From: Pseudomonadota bacterium
GTDB lineage: Bacteria > Myxococcota_A > Polyangia > Polyangiales > Polyangiaceae
DNA length: 64,000 nt
Direction: 5' to 3'
NCBI GenBank assembly: GCA_023431345.1
Contig: JAEYWK010000134.1
Span: 28,481 to 92,480 of the forward strand
This document shows, in pieces, positions 36,229 to 42,771 of the stretch. Made by a program: the position numbers and the translations under genes. Each line of letters opens with the position of its first letter. Positions within the stretch are counted from its first letter, which is position 1. The notes under the pieces were generated by a model. It saw only the letters and a list, made by a program, of their open reading frames with translations. It had not been told where the DNA came from and did no database searches.

Positions 36229-37064
36229 AGCGCGTCGCGATCGTCGGCTTCGGCTTGATGGGCGGCTCCCTCGCCCTCGCGCTCCGACGCAGCGGTCAGG
36301 TGCACGTCACCGCCATCGATCGCGCGCCCGTGCTGGAGCGCGCTCAGGCCAAGCTCGCCGCCGACGACCACCTGCCGCTGGAGGCGACGGAGGCGCTGAA
36401 GACCGCGCTCGAGCGCTCCCATCTCACGGTGCTCGCCGTGCCGGTGAGCACGATCGTACGTCTGTTGCCGTGGAGCCTCACGCACGCTCCGGTCGTCACC
36501 GACTGCGGCTCGACGAAGCGTGAAATCGCGCACGCGGCTCGCGAGCACCCGCGCGGCGACAGCTTCGTTCCCGGTCACCCAATGGCAGGTCTGCCCGACG
36601 GTGGGGTCGAGAACGCGCGCGCCGATCTGTTCGAGGGGCGCAGCTGGATCTTGTGTCCCGAGCAGGCCGATCGCGGCGCGCTGCTCGCCGCCATGGACAT
36701 CCTGTCACTGACCGGCGCGCGCTTCATCGAGATGTCGCCGGAAGCTCACGACCGCGCGGTCGCGGTGACCAGCCACTTGCCGCAGCTGCTGGCGAGCGCG
36801 CTCTCCACCCTGGCTGACGACGAAAGCGCCCGGATCGCCATGGGTCCCGCTTTCGAGCGTGCCACCCGCGGTGCGGGCGGTCTCGACTCGATGTGGAGCG
36901 ACATTTTCGAAACGAACGCCGACGAAGTGGCACGCGCGGCCGAAGCCCTCAGCCGCCAGCTGACGAAGGTCGCGGCCGAGCTCCGGCGATCGCCTCCGGA
37001 CGTGCAGGGCGCGCTCTCGGTGCTGGCCGCCGCAAGAGCGCGCCGCGGCGGCCCCCACCAGTAG
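36225..37064 (+). CDS. tyrA: Prephenate dehydrogenase
   Basis: Protein of 279 aa. It oxidises prephenate to 4-hydroxyphenylpyruvate in tyrosine synthesis. The NAD-binding motif is VGFGLMGGSLALALRRSG (residues 7-24). VTDCGSTKREI and GHPMAGLP carry the substrate-binding His. The C-terminal helical domain (THLPQLLASALSTLAD) is present. There is no fused ACT or chorismate mutase domain. The start ATG overlaps the stop of the DAHP-synthase-like gene by 4 bases, which indicates one operon. Confidence 0.92.
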   Translation: MKRVAIVGFGLMGGSLALALRRSGQVHVTAIDRAPVLERAQAKLAADDHLPLEATEALKTALERSHLTVLAVPVSTIVRLLPWSLTHAPVVTDCGSTKREIAHAAREHPRGDSFVPGHPMAGLPDGGVENARADLFEGRSWILCPEQADRGALLAAMDILSLTGARFIEMSPEAHDRAVAVTSHLPQLLASALSTLADDESARIAMGPAFERATRGAGGLDSMWSDIFETNADEVARAAEALSRQLTKVAAELRRSPPDVQGALSVLAAARARRGGPHQ

Positions 37065-37144
37065 CGCGCTCCGGACCAGTAGCGCGCTCAGGGCCCGTCG
37101 CACCGGCGGTGTCGGCGCGCCCGACGAGTTGCTATCATCGTCGC

Positions 37145-37549
37145 GTGACGCGCGAAGCTTGGCTGTTCTGGTGCGTGACCGGCTGCATCGCCGCGGGCTG
37201 CGGCATCAACCCTCAACCCGGTCTGCCCAATGCCCCTGGCACCAGCGGTTCGAATCACGGCGCCGGCGCGCCGGGCTCGAGCGGAGGCGGCAGCGGAGTC
37301 AGCGTTGGCGGCAGCAGCGGGACCAACGCGGGCGCATCGTCAGGCGGCATTGACCAGCACGGAGATAGCGGTGGCGCGAGCGTGGATGGGAGCGGCGGCG
37401 AGCCCAGCCAGGGCAGCGCTGGGGAGGGGCCGGTTGGCGGCGCTGGGGCCGAGCCGACTGGCGGAGCCGGAGGAGACGCGGCTGGCGCAGCTGGCGCAGC
37501 TGGCGCAGCTGGCGCAGGGGTTGAGCTCCGTCTCGTGACGGAAGGGTAA
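37145..37549 (+). CDS. Gly-rich lipoprotein with NPQP motif (first of two)
   Basis: Protein of 134 aa from GTG at 37145. The signal peptide ends CIAAGC, and the mature protein begins C-GINPQPGLP. The rest is Gly/Ser/Ala-rich with no folded domain. A run of four GCTGGCGCA units (37481-37516) encodes Ala-Gly-Ala repeats near the end. It shares the C-x-(I/L)NPQP start with the next gene, so the two are probably paralogues that differ in linker length. It may be a surface-anchored, disordered spacer protein. Function is unknown. Confidence 0.55.
   Translation: MTREAWLFWCVTGCIAAGCGINPQPGLPNAPGTSGSNHGAGAPGSSGGGSGVSVGGSSGTNAGASSGGIDQHGDSGGASVDGSGGEPSQGSAGEGPVGGAGAEPTGGAGGDAAGAAGAAGAAGAGVELRLVTEG
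37481..37516. repeat. 9-bp in-frame tandem repeat GCTGGCGCA x4
   Basis: Four exact copies inside the lipoprotein gene, coding Ala-Gly-Ala steps. It keeps the reading frame, so copy number can change without breaking the protein. Confidence 0.9.
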
Positions 37550-37696
37550 TTTTCGAACAGCCGACTGACTCTGGGCCGGGATCGGCGCGCGCTGTGCCAT
37601 CGTGTGCCGTCGAATCGCCTTGCGCAGTGAGCCGAAGGGAGCAAGCTTGTGGCGCGGTTCAGCGCCTCAACCGGTGCTGACGGTTGCGCCTGCAAA

Positions 37697-38083
37697 ATGA
37701 AGTCGACCTGTTTGCGCCTCTGGCTCGCCTTCTCGGCATTGCTGAGCGCGGCAGCGTGCGACTTGAATCCGCAGCCGGTGATCCCCGCCGTCGACAGCGA
37801 AGACAGCTCGCGCGGAGGCAACAGCAGCGCCGGCGGCAACGCCGCTCCCGGCAGTGGTGGAACGCTCGGCCTCGGCGGGGGTTCCGGCGGCGGTGAGAAG
37901 AGCGATCCGGGCGTCGTCCCACCCGCAAAGGGCTCCGAGGCAGGAGCGGGCGGAGTCGACGATCCAGGCGCGGGCGGCGCGGGCTCCGGTGGCGCCAACG
38001 CAGACGGCGAAGACTCGGGCGGCGCCAGCTCGGGCGGAGCAGATGACTCCGTCGCAGGCGGCGGCGCCCACGACCCTGGCTGA
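37697..38083 (+). CDS. Gly-rich lipoprotein with NPQP motif (second of two)
   Basis: Protein of 128 aa from ATG at 37697. The signal peptide (MKSTCLRLWLAFSALLSAAAC) ends in lipobox SAAAC. The mature protein starts C-DLNPQPVIP, nearly matching the gene before it. A Ser/Gly/Asn/Asp linker follows, without a folded domain. Both genes may be lineage-specific surface lipoproteins. The stop codon sits in a 14-bp palindrome shared with the convergent cNMP-binding gene. Confidence 0.58.
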   Translation: MKSTCLRLWLAFSALLSAAACDLNPQPVIPAVDSEDSSRGGNSSAGGNAAPGSGGTLGLGGGSGGGEKSDPGVVPPAKGSEAGAGGVDDPGAGGAGSGGANADGEDSGGASSGGADDSVAGGGAHDPG

Positions 38084-38091
38084 GCTCAGCC
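38078..38091. terminator. 14-bp perfect palindrome covering two stop codons
   Basis: GGCTGAGCTCAGCC at 38078-38091 reads the same on both strands and contains the stop of the plus-strand lipoprotein gene (TGA) and that of the minus-strand cNMP gene. The gap between the genes is 2 bp. There is no loop, so hairpin formation would cost some pairs; a terminator role is possible. Confidence 0.35.
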
Positions 38092-38595
38092 GGCGGCGGG
38101 GCGCGTGAGGTACTGATCCATCACGTTCGAGATTAAATCCGCCAAGATGCCGTCCGCAACGCGCAGGCGGCGGCTCAGCTCACGCGCCAAATTCAAGATG
38201 ATGATCGCGTAGCTTCGCAGATCGTGGCGATAGAGCGCGTCGAGGTCGGCGGACGAAAGTCGGAGCAGCCGGCTCGGCGCCAGCGCGCGTACCGTCGCCG
38301 AACGCGGTTGAATATCCACGATGCTCATCTCGCCGAACCAGTCGCCCGGGCCCAGCACCGCGACGCGCGCCTCGACTGCGCGCTTGCTCTTCTTCAGCAC
38401 CTCGACCTCACCGCTGATCACCACGAACATCGCGCTCGCGTCTTCGCCCTCGCGGAACAAGGTCGCGCCCGCGGGTGGCATCTCCACGGTGAGCTGGGCC
38501 GACAGGAACTCGAGCACCTCGTCGCTCAACGCTCCGAAGAGCCCGATGCTCCGCAGCTCAGCCGGGCCGACGACGCTGGCAGAATCAGTGCTCAT
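38086..38595 (-). CDS. Cyclic-nucleotide-binding domain protein
   Basis: Protein of 169 aa. It is almost only a cNMP-binding fold: LFGALSDEVLEFLSAQLTVEMPPAGATLFREGE, VVISGEVEVLKKS, and the phosphate-binding cassette WFGEMSIVDIQPRSATVRAL with the FGE..PRSATV core intact. The C-terminal 40 residues are helical but lack a helix-turn-helix, so it is not a Crp-type regulator. It may bind cyclic nucleotide and act through a partner. It is separated by 25 bp from a PilZ gene on the same strand. Confidence 0.85.
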   Translation of the reverse strand: MSTDSASVVGPAELRSIGLFGALSDEVLEFLSAQLTVEMPPAGATLFREGEDASAMFVVISGEVEVLKKSKRAVEARVAVLGPGDWFGEMSIVDIQPRSATVRALAPSRLLRLSSADLDALYRHDLRSYAIIILNLARELSRRLRVADGILADLISNVMDQYLTRPAAG

Positions 38596-38620
38596 GACCG
38601 GCCATGATTACTACGAAGGC

Positions 38621-39430
38621 TCATTCGTCGAAATAGAGCGGCGGCCGGCTCGCGCAAAATTGGGCGATGTGTCCCAACGACTCGGGTGAAATTCGAACGA
38701 ACGCGACGCCCATCCCGGGCGGGCTGTCTTCCGCCTGAGCGCGCGTCCAGCGCACCACACCCTCCGCGTTCACGACGTGGCCATCTGGCAGCACGAAATA
38801 GAGCGTCACGGCGGTGCCGGGCGGCGACACATCGTAGGTCGCGACGAAGACGCCGCCCGTCGACACGTCGAGCGAGATGCCGGTGTAGATGTGCGACTCC
38901 GTCGAGAGACCAATCTCCACCTCGATGAAGACGCGCCGGTCTCCCTGCGCGCGGCGATCACGGCCGTCGAAGCCGGAGGGACGACGGAAGCGACCTGTCG
39001 GCGCGGGCGCGCGCGGGTAGCCGGACATGGTGCGCAGCTCCCGCGCGTCGGAGTCGGACAATCCACCAGCGGGCAAGCGCGCGCGGCGTTGACGCAGCTT
39101 GTGCTGCATCACCGGGTAGAGCAGCGCCAAGGTCTGCGCGAGCACCGCCGCGGCGGCGTCGAGCCGGTGATGCTTCAGGCGCAGCGGACCGATGTCGAGC
39201 ATCGCTCGCTGCAAGCGCTCGGCGGCGGCGTGGATGTAGCTCGTCGACGCTTCGTCCGTCACCGACTCGGCTTCGGCCTTGTACAGTGCGTTCGACGCCG
39301 CCGCGGTCTCCTCGATCGCGTGCTCGAGCGCCGCGTCCGAAATTCCCAGCGTTTGTAGCGAAAGCAGCGCGGGTGCGAGCGTCTCTCGTCCGTGCCTCGC
39401 GGCAGCGATGATGACGCCGCTCGCCGTCAC
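38621..39430 (-). CDS. PilZ-domain protein with N-terminal helical region
   Basis: Protein of 269 aa. The first 110 residues are helical (HAAAERLQRAMLDIGPLRLKHHRLDAAAAV). From about residue 158 a PilZ domain begins: RRAQGDRRVFIEVEIGL, with an R-rich lead motif, then SLDVSTGGVFVAT, which carries the D/NxSxxG motif for c-di-GMP. VVRWTRAQAEDSPPGMGVAFV closes it. It is therefore probably a c-di-GMP effector. The start (39430) overlaps the stop of the GNAT gene by 4 bases. Confidence 0.85.
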   Translation of the reverse strand: MTASGVIIAAARHGRETLAPALLSLQTLGISDAALEHAIEETAAASNALYKAEAESVTDEASTSYIHAAAERLQRAMLDIGPLRLKHHRLDAAAAVLAQTLALLYPVMQHKLRQRRARLPAGGLSDSDARELRTMSGYPRAPAPTGRFRRPSGFDGRDRRAQGDRRVFIEVEIGLSTESHIYTGISLDVSTGGVFVATYDVSPPGTAVTLYFVLPDGHVVNAEGVVRWTRAQAEDSPPGMGVAFVRISPESLGHIAQFCASRPPLYFDE

Positions 39431-39864
39431 AGGGTCTTGTGGAAGCAGACGCGCGGGCGCGCCGGCCCGGCGTAGTCCTCGATGTTCGTGACGCTCCAGC
39501 CGGTAGCGCGATGGAACGCGATCGAGCCCTCGTTACCGGTGGTGGTGATCGCCTTCAGGCGCGTGCAGCCGGCCGCGCGCGCGTCTTCCTCGAACGTCTG
39601 GTACAGCACCTTGCCGACGCCGCGGCGTCGGTAGTCGGGATGGATGCCGACGAGGTGGACGTAGCCCGTCTTCGGCGGGCCCGGCGCGACGAAGCCGAGC
39701 AAGAAGCCGACGAGGATGCCATCGTGCTCGACGACGCGCGCCATCGCCCCGAGCTCGTAAAAGAAGATCGGGTGCGCGAGCGCTGTCGTTGGACCGCCCC
39801 ACCAGCGATCGATGATTTGAACGATGTGGTCGTAGTCTTGTTTTCCGAGCGGGCGGGTGATCAT
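39427..39864 (-). CDS. GNAT-family N-acetyltransferase
   Basis: Protein of 145 aa from ATG at 39864. It starts MITRPLGKQDYDHIVQIID. The CoA-binding motif HPDYRRRGVGKVLYQTFE is the GNAT Q/RxxGxG/A motif. ITTTGNEGSIAFHRATGW is the C-terminal element. Substrate unknown. It overlaps the PilZ gene by 4 bases, suggesting co-expression, and is divergent from rpe. Confidence 0.88.
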   Translation of the reverse strand: MITRPLGKQDYDHIVQIIDRWWGGPTTALAHPIFFYELGAMARVVEHDGILVGFLLGFVAPGPPKTGYVHLVGIHPDYRRRGVGKVLYQTFEEDARAAGCTRLKAITTTGNEGSIAFHRATGWSVTNIEDYAGPARPRVCFHKTL

Positions 39865-39955
39865 GGCAGTGTCGCGGAGCCGGTCTGGCCGCTCCTGCCA
39901 GCGTAACATGTGATTTTCGACTCAGGATGGGAAGTGGCGTAAAACACTGTTCGTC

Positions 39956-40621
39956 ATGAATTCAGTGATCCTCGCTCCGTCGATTCTGAGCGCCGACCTT
40001 GGACGGCTGGCCGACGAGGTGCGCGAGGTCGAGGCGCTCGGAGCCGAGTACATCCACTGCGACGTGATGGATGGTCGCTTCGTTCCGAACATGACGCTCG
40101 GTCCGATCGTCGTGAAGGCCGTGCGCGCGGCCACGAAGGCCGTGGTCGACTGCCATCTGATGATCGTCGAGCCCGAGCGCTACGTCGATGATTTCGCCAA
40201 TGCTGGAGCGGATATCATCACGATACACGTCGAGGCCTCGCCGCACCTCCAGCGCACCCTCCACCACATTCGATCGCTCGGTAAGCGGGCGGGCGTAGTC
40301 ATGAATCCCCACACACCGGAGGACACCCTCCGCTACGTCATGGACGACGTCGATCTCATCCTCGTGATGAGCGTCAACCCCGGTTTCGGCGGCCAGAGCT
40401 TCCTGCCCCAAGTACTCCCGAAGGTCAGAGCGCTCAGAAAGATGATTGAAGCGACGGGGCGAAACATCGACCTCGAAATCGACGGCGGAATCGGGCCGGA
40501 TACGGCCCGCCAGGTCGTGGAGGCGGGCGCCAACGTGCTCGTCGCCGGCAGCGCCATCTTTGGCCAGAAGGACCGCGCCGCCGCCATTCGAGAGCTGCGG
40601 CAGCGAGCGCGCGGCGAATGA
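39956..40621 (+). CDS. rpe: Ribulose-phosphate 3-epimerase
   Basis: Protein of 221 aa. It converts ribulose-5-phosphate to xylulose-5-phosphate in the pentose phosphate pathway. The family signatures are all visible: LAPSILSADLGRL, HCDVMDGRFVPNMTLGP, VDCHLMIVEPE, VNPGFGGQSFLPQVLPKV and EIDGGIGPDTA with the catalytic Asp. It starts at ATG 39956, and its stop overlaps the following metallopeptidase lipoprotein gene by 4 bases. Confidence 0.96.
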   Translation: MNSVILAPSILSADLGRLADEVREVEALGAEYIHCDVMDGRFVPNMTLGPIVVKAVRAATKAVVDCHLMIVEPERYVDDFANAGADIITIHVEASPHLQRTLHHIRSLGKRAGVVMNPHTPEDTLRYVMDDVDLILVMSVNPGFGGQSFLPQVLPKVRALRKMIEATGRNIDLEIDGGIGPDTARQVVEAGANVLVAGSAIFGQKDRAAAIRELRQRARGE

Positions 40622-42018
40622 AGGCGACCTATCGGCTGGCGTGCGCCGCTGCCGCGCTCATCAGCGTCAGCTGTGCGCCAGCTGCATTGCCGCAGCCGCC
40701 CGCGCCATCACCCGCGCCGACCACCGCCGCCACGGCGAAAGCAGGTGCAGGCCCGCAGGGAGCGCCGCAGGACCGAGCGCTCCAAGACAAGCTGGCAGAA
40801 GCGCTCCGCTACGTCTCCGCGATCCGCGGTCTCTCTGCCAAGTCGCCCGTGGACGGTCGCTCCATCAGCCGCTCCGAAATCGAGCGCTACTTGGTCAGCG
40901 AGCTGGAGCGAGCGTCCCCGCTGGACATGGTTCAGTCGACTGAGGCGCTCTTGTACGCCTTTGGCACGGTACCGGCGGACTTCGATTATCGGCAGAGCGT
41001 CACCGCGCTGATGACCCAGCAGCTATTCGGGTTCTACGATCCGCGACAAAAGGCCTTCTTCGTGAGCGGCGACCTCTCGGGCCAGGAAGCCGATATCACG
41101 CTCTGGCACGAGCTGGTCCATGCCCTCCAGGACCAGCACTACGACCTGACGCGGATCACGGACTGGGAGGCCGACCGCGGGGACGCCCTGGCGGCCGTGC
41201 ACGCGCTCGCCGAAGGCGACGCGACCAGCACGATGCTGGACGCGATGCTGAAGCCGCGCGGAACGACGGCGCTCGAGGTCCCGGAAGGCCTGATGCGCGC
41301 CGAGTCCATCTTGGGCTCGGCGGTCGGGACGGCACCGCACATCTTGGTGAGCTCGCTCGTCGCGCCCTACGTCGACGGGCTCGCGTTCACGAACGCGCTA
41401 CGCCGTCAGGGAGGCTTCGCCGCGGTGGATGACGCCTGGCGCACGCCCCCGGTCAGCACCGAGCAAATCCTGCACCCCGAGAAGTACCTGGCTCAGGAGC
41501 CGCCGCTGGTGGTGCCGCTGCCCAGCGCTCCCCCTCACGCGCCTACCTTGGTCGAGCGCTACCACGACGTGATGGGCGAACAGACGTTGCGCCTCTTCTT
41601 CCAAGAGTGGCTGCCGGCGCGGACCGCCATCGCGGCCGCCTCGGATTGGGGAGGAGACCGGCTGAGCGTCTTCAGTGACGCGCCACGCCAGACGTGGGCG
41701 GTCGCCTGGCATTTGCGCTTCGATTCGAGCGCCGCTGCCGAGCGCGCGCTCGTTGCCTTCGCCCGCTCGGCCCGATTGATGGAACTGGGGGGGGACAGCG
41801 CTTTGGGCCCCGAAGCAGCGGACCAGGTCGTGGCCAAACTGAAAGGCGACAAGCTGTGTCGTGAGCGGCACAGCCAGGGCGCCTTTGCCTTGGCGCGCCG
41901 CGGGCCCGATCTTGCTGTCACGGTCGGCCCGTTCCAGCGCAACTCCGTTGCAGTCGCCGCCGACCCGGCTTGCCCGAGCGCCTTGAAGTGGGCGTCAGCC
42001 ATCGCAACTACTCGGTAA
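40618..42018 (+). CDS. HExxH metallopeptidase-like lipoprotein
   Basis: Protein of 466 aa. The lipobox is SVSC (signal MKATYRLACAAAALISVSC). A Pro/Ala/Thr-rich linker precedes the domain. The zinc-binding motif WHELVHALQDQHYDL fits HExxH with a third ligand further on (EADRGDALAAVHALAEGDATS, where Glu in EGD may complete the site). The preceding sequence GFYDPRQKAFFVSGDLSG is typical of a large uncharacterised zinc peptidase family in myxobacteria. It should act at the cell surface. It is coupled to rpe by ATGA, but no metabolic link is obvious. Confidence 0.75.
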   Translation: MKATYRLACAAAALISVSCAPAALPQPPAPSPAPTTAATAKAGAGPQGAPQDRALQDKLAEALRYVSAIRGLSAKSPVDGRSISRSEIERYLVSELERASPLDMVQSTEALLYAFGTVPADFDYRQSVTALMTQQLFGFYDPRQKAFFVSGDLSGQEADITLWHELVHALQDQHYDLTRITDWEADRGDALAAVHALAEGDATSTMLDAMLKPRGTTALEVPEGLMRAESILGSAVGTAPHILVSSLVAPYVDGLAFTNALRRQGGFAAVDDAWRTPPVSTEQILHPEKYLAQEPPLVVPLPSAPPHAPTLVERYHDVMGEQTLRLFFQEWLPARTAIAAASDWGGDRLSVFSDAPRQTWAVAWHLRFDSSAAAERALVAFARSARLMELGGDSALGPEAADQVVAKLKGDKLCRERHSQGAFALARRGPDLAVTVGPFQRNSVAVAADPACPSALKWASAIATTR

Positions 42019-42213
42019 GTCTGAGTAATTCGGCCACGGCCGGAAGGCGATTTTGGTCCGCGGCGAGACCCGTGAGGTCTGATCTGACCTGCCTGGCTGG
42101 GTCAGCTGGGACCTGTTTGTCTCGCTCAGGGACGGGGGATTCGCACCGAAACGCTCAGTGGGAGACATTCTTCTCCGTGGCATGAAACCTGCTTCGTATT
42201 CGCCACGTAGCTC

Positions 42214-42220
42214 GAGGAGA
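42214..42220 (+). promoter_or_regulatory. Ribosome binding site GAGGAGA
   Basis: GAGGAGA at 42214-42220, spaced 5 bases before the ATG at 42226. It marks the start of the small membrane protein gene with confidence. Confidence 0.6.
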
Positions 42221-42225
42221 ACACC

Positions 42226-42729
42226 ATGTCGGACAGCAGCGAATCGAAGAAGCAGGGACCGGTAAGCCGAGCGGCGACCGTCGTCGCTTCGTCGGCTGCA
42301 GTCGGCGCATCGTGGATGGCCTTGGTGGCCGCGACCACCATCGGCTTGGGTCACCTCGATCGCGTGCGCGCCGAAGTCTCGATGGACAAGGCGTCCATCG
42401 GCGTCGAAGGCCGCTACCGTTTGATCGTTCAGTCCTACGCGCGCGGCAGCGTTCTGACCGGCAGCGTGCCGAACAGCAGCCAAAAACCCCTGGCTTCCGC
42501 GCAGCGCTCGGTGACGGCAGAGGAGCTATCGCGGGGCGTCGCCGTCGACGTGCTGCGCCTCGGTGAAGCGGTCGACCCTTCTCAGGTCATCGTGGCGTGG
42601 ATCGAGCGCGGGGAAGCGAACCTGGAGTTCGACGGCGCGGAAGCCCGTCCGAGCGCGAGCGCCTTCATCGGTACCAGCGAATCGCGCGAGCTCGGCGCAG
42701 CGCGCGTCGTGCTCAAAGCCCCCGCCTGA
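42226..42729 (+). CDS. Small protein with one membrane segment
   Basis: Protein of 167 aa with a strong ribosome binding site. Polar residues 1-15 lead to one hydrophobic helix (ATVVASSAAVGASWMALVAATTIGLG), so it is anchored by a single membrane-spanning segment. The rest is soluble, with alternating strands (VSMDKASIGVEGRYRLIVQSYARGS, ANLEFDGAEARPSASAFI). No family is recognised. It is convergent with the transglutaminase gene. Confidence 0.55.
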   Translation: MSDSSESKKQGPVSRAATVVASSAAVGASWMALVAATTIGLGHLDRVRAEVSMDKASIGVEGRYRLIVQSYARGSVLTGSVPNSSQKPLASAQRSVTAEELSRGVAVDVLRLGEAVDPSQVIVAWIERGEANLEFDGAEARPSASAFIGTSESRELGAARVVLKAPA

Positions 42730-42771
42730 GCGCGACGAACGTCCGGACAACCGTCAACCTCGCGGACACGC

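Noticed and set aside
37238..37255. GGTTCGAATC, a tRNA T-loop-like word
   Set aside because: It sits within the lipoprotein coding sequence, and no acceptor, D or anticodon arm can be built around it.
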